A stretch of DNA of 11,416 nt from an uncultured Collinsella sp. (lineage in GTDB: Bacteria; Actinomycetota; Coriobacteriia; Coriobacteriales; Coriobacteriaceae). The stretch lies in contig UQRW01000058.1 in the NCBI GenBank assembly GCA_900543515.1, positions 1 to 11,416 of the forward strand. Reading direction: 5' to 3'. Below are positions 1 through 6,160 of the stretch, piece by piece; the stretch's first letter is position 1; the number at the start of each line of letters is the position of its first letter. The notes beneath the pieces were generated by a model, which was given only the letters and a program-made list of their open reading frames with translations, was not told the DNA's origin and did not search any database. A program made the position numbers and the translations under genes.

Positions 1-891
1 GCGGGTGAGCCAGCCGTCCAGTTCGCCGTCACCGATTTTGTGATCGGACAGGTCGGTGAACACCTCGTCGCGAAGCGCCGCTATCACGTAGGTCGCGGCG
101 GCCCAGACCTCGTTCTCGGCGCTCGGCTTGTCGCGGGGCCTCCTGACCCTCGCCGGGATCACGGCGGAGCCGTAGTGCGCGGCGAGCTCCTCGTAGGCCG
201 CGTTCAGGACCGGCTCCCCGGCCCTGGGGTGGGCGGTGACGCCGGTCCTCAGGTTGTCGGGGACGATGCAGGGCGTCGCGCCTCCCAGGAAGGAGAAGGC
301 GTGCACGTGGCACAGCAGCCATGTATCCTGCTTCATGTCGAGCGTCGGCTCGACGTAGCTGTACCGGCTGAACGGGAGGCAGGCCACGAACAGGTACACC
401 TTCCTGACCTCGCCGGTCGCGGGGTCCACGAGCCGCATCGTGGGCCCCGACCAGTCGACCTCCATGTTCCTGCCCGCCTTGTGCCCGACGCGGCTCACCA
501 CGTTGCGCGACACCGTGTACTGGCGGTAGCGCTTGCAGAACCTGTCGTAGGACATCGACGGCGCGCCGGCCTCCGCGCACCCGTCGGCATACTCCGCGTG
601 CAGGAGCTTGAGCGTGACGCCGGTCCTCGCGAGCTCGCGGTGGACGCGTGCCCAGTCGGGGTCGGCGTGCACCGGCCCGGCGTCGCCCCTGCCGGGGAAC
701 AGCAGCGCGTAGGCGGCCTCCTCGGACATCCCCTCGACGTCCTCCCAGGAGACGCCCCGCTCCCTCGCGGCTTCCAGCACGTCCTGGACGCTGTGCTTCG
801 AGACGTGGGCGGTGCGGGCGATCGCGTTCTGCGAAAGCCCGTTCACCGACCTCAGCCTCAGGACCTCCCTGGCCCTGATCCTTCTCGCCAT
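1..891 (-). CDS. istA: IS21-family transposase IstA, N-terminal 297 codons (3' end outside window)
   Basis: This is the DDE transposase of an IS21-type element, which cuts and joins the element's ends together with the helper ATPase IstB. The gene starts at ATG 891 (minus strand) with a strong AGGAGG six bases upstream and stays open to the window edge. Residues about 9-44 form a helix-turn-helix region (GLSQNAIARTAHVSKHSV). The RNase H-like catalytic core follows: D146 in MEVDWSG, D212 in PDNLRTGV and E259 in KPSAENEV, the spacing and wording typical of IstA. No frameshift or stop is visible, so the copy may be intact; its C-terminus and any istB lie to the left of the window. The high GC content matches the host rather than the AT-rich segment to its right. 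Confidence 0.92.
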   Translation of the reverse strand, partial: MARRIRAREVLRLRSVNGLSQNAIARTAHVSKHSVQDVLEAARERGVSWEDVEGMSEEAAYALLFPGRGDAGPVHADPDWARVHRELARTGVTLKLLHAEYADGCAEAGAPSMSYDRFCKRYRQYTVSRNVVSRVGHKAGRNMEVDWSGPTMRLVDPATGEVRKVYLFVACLPFSRYSYVEPTLDMKQDTWLLCHVHAFSFLGGATPCIVPDNLRTGVTAHPRAGEPVLNAAYEELAAHYGSAVIPARVRRPRDKPSAENEVWAAATYVIAALRDEVFTDLSDHKIGDGELDGWLTR

Positions 892-962
892 GTGGAACCT
901 CCTCGTTCTCTGGACTGCATGGCAGCCCGAGCGTAACGGGGATGCGCGGGAAGGCATTTAAT

Positions 963-1018
963 GGCGGTGCCGAACGGCAATATTCGGTCGGGTGGGCGGC
1001 GGTGCTGATTCGCAATAT
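963..1018. repeat. Two direct 21-bp IS21 terminal repeats
   Basis: The 21-mers at 963-983 and 998-1018 both begin GGCGGTG and end GCAATAT and match at 17 of 21 positions. They start 35 bp apart. They lie between the istA start and the probable element end, where IS21-family transposases bind multiple end repeats. The function is inferred from position and family knowledge. Confidence 0.7.
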
Positions 1019-1049
1019 AGGTGGTGTCGAAAGGGCCTAGGACTCAAAA

Positions 1050-1649
1050 CGGTAAATACTGCTAATAGGGGTGACGACGATGGTGCAGGGGCGACCCGCG
1101 ATGCTCTCATCAATACGTCGGATACTTGGGAAATCAGGTCTAGATGCATGTATGATGATGCTGTGTGGCTATTCAATTAATCCGCGTTCCGAATGGGTGC
1201 AGGATATAGCTGCGACATCGTATGCTTTTGACCCGGCGCGATACTCAGATATTTCTGAGGCGGTTGACGAAGTTTATACGCACTATGCCGCGCAAGGCGT
1301 TTCGGAAGTTTGCACATCTACGTTACGGGCTTAGGTTTCTTCAAGCGAGCAGGCCGGTTGCGTTATTTCGAGCGATTTTTCTAGTCTAGACGACAAAAGG
1401 CAAAGGATTTGATGGGTATAAAACGCGGACGTTTGTGGGCGGATGCTCAAATCTATTGTGGCAATCGGGCGGTTGAAAAAGATATTTCAACCGCCCGATT
1501 GCCAGGTTCGTCGGAGGAGATGTCCGATTCCGACTCTCTTGTAGGAAGAGCTTGAGATCGTATTGGCCCAAGGCAATCTTAAAGCAGTCTCATTGGCAAA
1601 TCTTCGCTCCTGTTGTGTTGAGGTGTAAGGTATCAGTGATTGATGTTTT
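1050..1649. other. Stretch without a convincing gene, left flank of the ABC exporter
   Basis: About 600 bases between the IS21 end and the ABC gene. An 87-codon frame at 1071-1334 (+) ends with a protein-like tail (DISEAVDEVYTHYAAQGV), but its first half is repetitive, its start has no clear ribosome binding site, and I recognise no family; it may be the tail of a lost gene. A 47-codon frame at 1412-1555 (+), with AAAGGA upstream of its ATG, spans a long perfect hairpin (1459-1504) and is probably not a gene. I see no clear sigma-70 promoter for the ABC gene. Confidence 0.5.
1459..1504. repeat. Perfect 20-bp inverted repeat with 6-nt loop
   Basis: The arm 1459-1478 (starting TGGCAATCGGGCGG) pairs without mismatch with 1485-1504, leaving the loop AAGATA. 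Neither side is followed by a T-run, so it does not look like a normal intrinsic terminator in either direction. It lies 146 bp upstream of the ABC gene start. Confidence 0.85.
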
Positions 1650-3302
1650 GTGGCGGGTAGATTGGGGCCTTCCTTGATTCGATGCGTTCTCTCGAGGTTC
1701 ATCAGAGCAAAAGGGGCTTTCGTCTTCATTGCTATCACGGTGATTGGAACCGCTCTCTCCTATGCCATGCCATACGTGAACGGGAAATTCTTAGATTTTC
1801 TTCTCGGTAACCGCAGCGAAAGAGACGCCGTACTCTTCGCGCTCCTGGTTGCGTCAATAGGAGTTTTCTCCACCCTCTTTACTTATTTTGCAGGAACACT
1901 TTCCATTCGCATAACCACGAGACTTTCCTTTGATCTTCTCAGGGAGGCCGTCTTGCGTTTTGAAAGAGACGATTACTTGGTGAGTCGGACCATCGATCCA
2001 GCCTATACAACGCAACGGATTATTTCCGACTCCAGCGTGGTCTCATCCTTCGTTTTGGCGAATTTTATCAGTGCGCCGCTGTCCATTGTAGCCATTCCCA
2101 TCGTATTGCTTATCATATGGTCAATTGATTCAACTCTCGCGGTGTTTTCCATCATTCTCCTCATCGTGTATTTCTGTGTAATTACTGGGTTGAGGAAACT
2201 TTTGTATAGGGTCACGTATGAGAAGAAAGAGGCGGACAGCGCCTTTTACGCCGCAATTGCATCGCAGCTTAATCAGATTCTCAACATTCAACTGACATCT
2301 TCGTACGGCAAGAGCGAACAAGCGCTCGACGCTGGGTTTAAGAGCTATTTTCCCAAAGTTTTGCGCTCCGGAAAGCTATCATATTCTCTGACATCGCTCG
2401 ATGGTCTTTTCGCAGCGTTGTTTCAAGCGGTGATACTTGTTGTTTCCGGAGTACGAATCATTAACGGAACTATGTCAATAGGCGAGTACACTATCATCGG
2501 TACATACTTCGCGGTTCTCTTTAAGACTTTGAAAAGTATGATGTCATTGTTCAAATCCTATCAAGATGCCAAAGCATCATGGGATAGGACGGCTATCGCG
2601 ACGAGAGAAAAGGAGAGATCGGGGTGGAATCGGACCGATTTAGCTAAACTCGATGAAATAAATGACATTTCGGTATCTGATTTGGAATTCTCGGTTGCCC
2701 TTCCAGACGGATCTGTCCGAGAGGTCCTCGGCGGGTTTTCTTTCAAGTTTTCCGGTCCCGGTACATATTGCATAGTTGGGGAAAACGGAAGAGGCAAGAC
2801 GTCACTTCTTTACTTGATGCTCGGGCTATACTCATCGAAAGGCAAAGTAAAATACAACGGCGTGCCAATCGAAGAATGCGACTTGGATTACATACGTGCG
2901 AGAGAGATATCGTGCTGCCCACAGTCGTGCTTCGCGCCGGACGAAACGGTGAAAGAGCTGTTAGAGTATTTCGACACGCCCTTTTCTTCCTATCACCGGG
3001 GTGTAGATGGCCTACTTTCGCTGGAAAACAGCGTGAAGGAGTTGCTCGGGAAACGTTGCTCCGCGCTTTCGGGCGGTGAGCTGCGCCGAGTGTACTTATG
3101 GTCGGCGATTTCACGCAAGTCGTCAGTTTTGGTACTCGACGAGCCCACGACTGGGTTAGACGCTGTAAGCCGCGCCGAGCTTGCGGCCTATGTTAAGCGC
3201 AACAAGCAAAGCCAGCTGATCATCGTTGTCTCTCACGATGACGAGATGGTCGGCGCGGTAGAAGGGGTAGTGGATTTAGGCAGCATGTACCAGGGTAAAT
3301 GA
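1650..3302 (+). CDS. ABC exporter, membrane domain fused to ATPase; candidate exporter of the modified peptides
   Basis: A 550-residue half-transporter, expected to work as a homodimer in the cytoplasmic membrane and use ATP to move a substrate outward. Residues about 20-300 carry some six hydrophobic segments (about 24-42, 61-82, 134-157, 161-180, 252-272, 278-292). The ATPase domain from about 340 is complete: Walker A GENGRGKTS (377-385), Q-loop Q425, signature LSGGE (473-477), Walker B VLVLDEP with D497/E498, D-loop GLDA and H-loop H529. No C39 leader-peptidase domain is fused in front, unlike many peptide exporters. An in-frame stop at 1641 rules out a longer protein, so GTG 1650 is the best start, although no good ribosome binding site precedes it. 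The gene is AT-richer than nifJ and convergent with the radical SAM operon. Link to that operon is by proximity only; the ABC family call is firm. Confidence 0.9.
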   Translation: MAGRLGPSLIRCVLSRFIRAKGAFVFIAITVIGTALSYAMPYVNGKFLDFLLGNRSERDAVLFALLVASIGVFSTLFTYFAGTLSIRITTRLSFDLLREAVLRFERDDYLVSRTIDPAYTTQRIISDSSVVSSFVLANFISAPLSIVAIPIVLLIIWSIDSTLAVFSIILLIVYFCVITGLRKLLYRVTYEKKEADSAFYAAIASQLNQILNIQLTSSYGKSEQALDAGFKSYFPKVLRSGKLSYSLTSLDGLFAALFQAVILVVSGVRIINGTMSIGEYTIIGTYFAVLFKTLKSMMSLFKSYQDAKASWDRTAIATREKERSGWNRTDLAKLDEINDISVSDLEFSVALPDGSVREVLGGFSFKFSGPGTYCIVGENGRGKTSLLYLMLGLYSSKGKVKYNGVPIEECDLDYIRAREISCCPQSCFAPDETVKELLEYFDTPFSSYHRGVDGLLSLENSVKELLGKRCSALSGGELRRVYLWSAISRKSSVLVLDEPTTGLDAVSRAELAAYVKRNKQSQLIIVVSHDDEMVGAVEGVVDLGSMYQGK

Positions 3303-3673
3303 TGACAAGTGTAGTGCTACCCAACTGGCAGAGATAACAAAAAGGCGATGCAGATGCACGTAGCATTCAGGCGGTTCGGACTCGGTGCCTTCACGCCATC
3401 GCAACGCTTTCAGATATAGTTCTCGTTCTCTTACTAAAGGAAACTTTAGTCTACGTCATCTTGTCGAGACAGAGGTGAAGCGAAGTGTTGTCGCGACGTA
3501 TCTTATTCCAGGTGGCTCAGTATCAGCGTGAGAATCGCACCAAAGTGTACTTACGATTCTCGTGTCCCACGGACAACATGAGCTGAGCATTGAGGTTCCA
3601 CCCTTTGCTGCAACTACACGGGGTTGGACGGCAATGAATATGCCGGGCCGCATACCACGCGCAGCGGGGGTCC
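3303..3673. other. Gap after the ABC gene with small hairpins and no recognised gene
   Basis: No supported coding frame. Two small inverted repeats are visible: ACTAAAG 3433-3439 pairing with 3444-3450 around a GAAA loop, and GAGAATCG 3530-3537 pairing with 3554-3561. Because an IS110-type transposase start follows at 3674, part of this stretch could be the noncoding left end of that element, which in IS110 relatives encodes a guide (bridge/seek) RNA; that is inference only. Neither hairpin has the T-run of a terminator. Confidence 0.4.
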
Positions 3674-3799
3674 ATGTCCCAGTATGTTGCCTACAGCAGC
3701 CTCGATGTCCACGCACACATCATCTCTGCCTTCGCGTTCAATCCATTTGCCGGAGAGTGCGAGGGTTGCCAGGCCGTAGAATTCGAGCCGAACAAATGA
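3674..3799 (+). pseudogene. IS110-family transposase remnant, N-terminal 41 codons
   Basis: The frame starts at ATG 3674 behind a G-rich stretch and reads MSQYVAYSSLDVHAHIISAF, then AFNPFAGECEG, before a TGA at 3797-3799. The LDVHAH stretch around D11 matches the start of the RuvC-like DEDD domain of IS110-family transposases, where the first catalytic Asp sits close to the N-terminus. Full-length relatives have roughly 300-450 residues, so this is a short truncated piece. Similarity fades after about residue 32, where the element seems to be broken off. I find no continuation in another frame before the hairpin at 3894. Confidence 0.55.
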
Positions 3800-3893
3800 A
3801 ATGCGGTATCAGCGCATAGGATTAAACTGACGATTGCTTTGCACTGAGAATACGCTTGGAAAGCCGCTATGGGTGGCGGCCCGGGTTAAATAG

Positions 3894-3938
3894 AGAAGCC
3901 CGTCCGATCACTTTCATGTGGCGAACGGTCGGGCTTCT
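3894..3938. terminator. Hairpin between the IS110 remnant and the RiPP operon, probable terminator
   Basis: Arms 3894-3909 (AGAAGCCCGTCCGATC) and 3923-3938 pair at 14 of 16 positions around a 13-nt loop. On the minus strand, 65 bases beyond the last gene of the operon, the stem is followed by CTATTTAA; on the plus strand it ends CTTCTTATT. Both tails are moderately T-rich, so it could end transcription from either side, with the minus-strand operon the more likely user. Confidence 0.6.
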
Positions 3939-4002
3939 TATTCCACTTGCCAATGCTCGGCTCATATTGGAAGAAAGCTACGCTAATGTTTGCGTGACAC
4001 TC

Positions 4003-4110
4003 CTATTTTCTCCGAAGAAAGAGTCGGATAATGAAGAATAGAATTAAAAAAGGTGCCAGATATAACGCAAGTATAAAGGCTAATCCAACGAGACCTTGCA
4101 ATAATGGCAT
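4003..4110 (-). CDS. Small single-span membrane peptide (35 aa), last gene of the RiPP operon
   Basis: The frame runs from ATG 4110 to TAG and is preceded by a strong GGAGG ending five bases before the start. The product begins MPLLQGLVGLAF, continues with an uninterrupted hydrophobic stretch to about residue 28 and ends in the basic tail RLFLRRK, so it should be a single membrane span, probably with the basic end in the cytoplasm by the positive-inside rule. It starts 78 bases after the second Cys-rich peptide and is the last frame before the terminator hairpin. I know no family for it. An immunity peptide or an export or maturation accessory are possible guesses from context; no function can be read from the sequence itself. 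Confidence 0.6.
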   Translation of the reverse strand: MPLLQGLVGLAFILALYLAPFLILFFIIRLFLRRK

Positions 4111-4188
4111 AACTCCTCCCAGACACGAGATTTTGGTATTTGTTCCCATCTTATTCTGAATTGGACCAAATAGTTCCTAGCCACAAAA

Positions 4189-4368
4189 CTACTCGTCAAC
4201 TGGATCGCACCAATCTGCTGGCAAAACACAGCTTGATTCTTTATCGACATAGCACCAATCCGCAACAGGGCACTCGGCGATGTCGTAAAAATTGCATATA
4301 TCAACTCCAAGACAACAAGGCTCAACGGGAGGATGTTCATTTGAACCAACAGGATGGATATGCTTCAT
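4189..4368 (-). CDS. Cys-rich RiPP precursor peptide B (59 aa, seven Cys)
   Basis: ATG 4368 follows GAGGAG at normal spacing; the gene starts 30 bases after the stop of peptide A. The product starts MKHIHPVGSNEHPPVEP, a short Pro/His/Glu leader-like part, then carries Cys at 18, 19, 25, 33, 39, 47 and 54 and ends CDPVDE. Cysteines 19-54 line up with all six of peptide A. Asp follows many of them after three residues (C19-D23, C25-D29, C33-D37, C54-D58) or two (C39-D42). Trp follows Asp directly before C39 and C54 (ADWC twice). Position behind a SPASM radical SAM gene, the shared leader and the Cys pattern make it a likely substrate of that enzyme. The seven Cys recall the clostridial Clo7bot-type Cys-rich peptides, but I cannot confirm membership. 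Confidence 0.8.
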   Translation of the reverse strand: MKHIHPVGSNEHPPVEPCCLGVDICNFYDIAECPVADWCYVDKESSCVLPADWCDPVDE

Positions 4369-4398
4369 AACAGCTCCTCACCTTAATCCAATTAGAGA

Positions 4399-4602
4399 CT
4401 ACGTTTGATCAATGCCACAGTGATCTACAACGCAGATGCTGCCGCCATCCATGTCATAGTCGCAGTAATCGTATGCACCACAGCCATCTGCTTTATCATA
4501 AACAGTACAGATGTCAGTAATGCCCAAGAGGCAGTCAAAAGACATCGGCTTCACGCCTGCCTCGTCGCCACTTCCTGGATTAATCGGATGAATATGCTTC
4601 AC
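4399..4602 (-). CDS. Cys-rich RiPP precursor peptide A (67 aa, six Cys)
   Basis: The start is GTG 4602, chosen because GGGAGG lies seven bases upstream and the product then begins MKHIHP exactly like peptide B; an upstream in-frame ATG (4650) has no comparable site and would hide the shared leader. The first 23 residues (leader MKHIHPINPGSGDEAG and a short linker) lack Cys. Cys follow at 24, 32, 41, 47, 57 and 62. The core is acidic, with ten Asp: C32 and C41 are each followed by Asp four positions later (CTVYD, CGAYD), and C47, C57 and C62 by Asp three positions later. The gene lies between the maturase gene and peptide B in one orientation. Expected product after maturation: a thioether-bridged peptide, by inference from the enzyme class. 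Confidence 0.82.
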   Translation of the reverse strand: MKHIHPINPGSGDEAGVKPMSFDCLLGITDICTVYDKADGCGAYDYCDYDMDGGSICVVDHCGIDQT

Positions 4603-4660
4603 GACTACCTCCCTTTGAGTGCAGAAAAACCTCAATATTGTGTATAACAAACCAAGATGT

Positions 4661-4744
4661 CTAGTTCACCATATTTCTAGAATGGTTTCGGCGAATGTAG
4701 CAATAAGCTTCGCAGACGGTAATCAGAAGAACGAACACCTCCAC
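4661..4744 (-). CDS. Possible 27-aa hydrophobic peptide directly after the maturase gene
   Basis: Between the maturase stop (4772-4774) and peptide A, the same reading frame stays open for 36 codons. GTG 4744 would give a 27-residue product beginning MEVFVLLITVCEAYCYIRR, hydrophobic and then basic, a layout like the small membrane peptide at 4003-4110. There is no Shine-Dalgarno sequence before this GTG, so translation would need coupling to the upstream stop or read-through. It may be only the decayed tail of the maturase gene or chance. Confidence 0.22.
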   Translation of the reverse strand: MEVFVLLITVCEAYCYIRRNHSRNMVN

Positions 4745-4771
4745 AATGGTGACAGCAATGCGCTGAACCGC

Positions 4772-6130
4772 TTATTCCGATACAGTAGCTTCTCGTTGAT
4801 TTTTCTCCTGCGAAGATGAGTGGCGGGAAATAAGGTCAAAAGCCATCTCGTAGCACATTTTTCTATATTCACATGATGCAGGGTGTAGACTCTTGGGCAA
4901 GTAGCCGTGCTCGTCTGCAGCCTCCCAGCTACAGCCCCCACCACAGAAAGACCGAGCCCAACAGTCCGTACAGTCAATTCTTTTTTCGACACCCTGACTC
5001 CAGTTTTCAATATACCTAGTTTCGTCAATTCCGGTGACGATGTTGCCCATTTTGAATCGCATCATCCCGACAAACCTGTGACAGGGGTATACGTCCCCTT
5101 CGGGAGTCACGGAAATAAAACGCCTGCCAGCCCCGCATCCGACAAAGGCGATCCTGTTGCTCATAATCAAATCAACTGCAGTTTTCAATGTTCTAAACAA
5201 GGGCTTTTCCCCTTGATCAATCTGTTTGAGATATTGATCCGCCAAATCTATTAGGCCCGCCCTGATTTTGTTTAATGAGTGTTCGTCGAGTTTGATATTC
5301 TCATCGAATGAGCTCACGGGCGAGAAGTAAATCCTTCTGAAGCCCATCTCTTTAAACTGAAGATAGTCTTCAACAAGGTTACAGTTATTATTTGTTAAGG
5401 TCGCTCTTGCGCCGAAGGGGAACGACTCGGAAAAACGACGAACGTTTTTGTCGATATCGGAGAAAGAGCCGCCTCCCGTCTTATACGGGCGCGATGCATC
5501 GTGCTTGCATCCTGTACCATCGAGACTAATCAGAACAGAAAACCCGTGCTCCTTGAAAGAATTCACAGCAGTGTCATTCAAAAGCGTTCCGTTGGTCGTA
5601 ATAGAATAGGTAAAGTTTCTATTGGGGTATATTCTTTTTGAATAGTCGACCGTTTTCCATATCAGCGGCTCGTTAATCATGGGTTCCCCACCAAAAAAGA
5701 CGATCGCAAGCGTTTCGTTTTCCGATGAACTTGCGACGAGGTAGTCGACCGCCTTGAAGGCTATCTCGTCTGTCATCAGCAGAGGAGACGTTCCATAATC
5801 TCCTTTACCGGCAAAACAGTAACTACAACCAAGGTTGCATGCATGTGAAACGTGGAGTTCGATGGATCTAAGTTTTCGAGGCGTGTCTTTTGTTAAGAAA
5901 GTCCGCTCAGACAATCGTTGATACTCATCAATGTCGTCTTCAAGTTCTGCTATGGTCGTTTGGTCGTAGCCTTTCGCAGCAAGTGACTTTGTTAGCAACT
6001 TCGAGTTGACCGTTCTTCCCGATGCTTCAAATATGCGAAGCGCATCTTCTGATGCTTGGTCAACCTGAAAGCAATTGCGAGTGACCTCATCGAAGCAGTA
6101 ACGACGATCACTTACTGAGAAAAAATGCAT
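4772..6130 (-). CDS. Radical SAM/SPASM peptide maturase (452 aa)
   Basis: A radical S-adenosylmethionine enzyme expected to install thioether cross-links in the Cys-rich peptides encoded next to it. Numbered from ATG 6130: residues 1-70 form a small N-terminal domain (YCFDEVTRNCFQVDQAS) resembling the peptide-recognition front of SCIFF/QhpD-type maturases; CNLGCSYC (C98, C102, C105) binds the SAM cluster; GGEP is at 147-150; the SPASM domain has the full pattern CX12GX4C (332, 350), CX2CX5CX3C (387, 390, 396, 400) and C420 for two auxiliary clusters. ATG 6130 is preferred to the in-frame GTG 6160 because GAGGA precedes it. The gene leads an operon with both precursors and the membrane peptide. 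Closest idea: Cys-rich-peptide maturases of the CcpM/ranthipeptide group. Enzyme class is firm, substrate and bond type inferred. Codon use is AT-rich compared with nifJ. Confidence 0.93.
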   Translation of the reverse strand: MHFFSVSDRRYCFDEVTRNCFQVDQASEDALRIFEASGRTVNSKLLTKSLAAKGYDQTTIAELEDDIDEYQRLSERTFLTKDTPRKLRSIELHVSHACNLGCSYCFAGKGDYGTSPLLMTDEIAFKAVDYLVASSSENETLAIVFFGGEPMINEPLIWKTVDYSKRIYPNRNFTYSITTNGTLLNDTAVNSFKEHGFSVLISLDGTGCKHDASRPYKTGGGSFSDIDKNVRRFSESFPFGARATLTNNNCNLVEDYLQFKEMGFRRIYFSPVSSFDENIKLDEHSLNKIRAGLIDLADQYLKQIDQGEKPLFRTLKTAVDLIMSNRIAFVGCGAGRRFISVTPEGDVYPCHRFVGMMRFKMGNIVTGIDETRYIENWSQGVEKRIDCTDCWARSFCGGGCSWEAADEHGYLPKSLHPASCEYRKMCYEMAFDLISRHSSSQEKNQREATVSE

Positions 6131-6160
6131 ACGTTCCTCAATTTCATGCTGGACTGGCAC

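Larger units (their letters stand above)
1..1046 (-). mobile_element. Left end of an IS21-family insertion sequence (partial, cut by window edge)
   Basis: The segment holds the 5' part of an IstA-type transposase gene read leftward and, upstream of it, two copies of a 21-bp repeat at 963-983 and 998-1018. IS21-family elements typically carry several transposase-binding repeats inside each end, ahead of istA, which fits this layout. The outer border is not certain. It must lie beyond 1018; the trinucleotide TCA ending at 1046 would give a minus-strand end starting TGA, but the other end of the element is outside the window and cannot be compared. Base composition becomes AT-richer just right of this point, which supports a border near here. 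Confidence 0.75.

Noticed and set aside
29..1015. Long frames overlapping istA on both strands
   Set aside because: Their products are Arg/Pro/Gly-rich without domains; the istA frame has the DDE residues, helix-turn-helix and a strong ribosome binding site.
1071..1334. 87-codon frame right of the IS21 end
   Set aside because: No clear ribosome binding site or recognisable family; only the tail looks protein-like. Mentioned under the intergenic stretch rather than called as a gene.
1412..1555. 47-codon frame with AAAGGA before its ATG
   Set aside because: Most of its middle is formed by the perfect hairpin, which explains the open frame better than coding does.
3433..3450. Small hairpin with GAAA loop as terminator of the ABC gene
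   Set aside because: Only 7 bp, AT-rich, no following T-run and more than 130 bases from the stop codon.
4140..4819. Plus-strand frames across the precursor region
   Set aside because: They are antisense to peptides A and B, which have better starts, shared leaders and aligned Cys.
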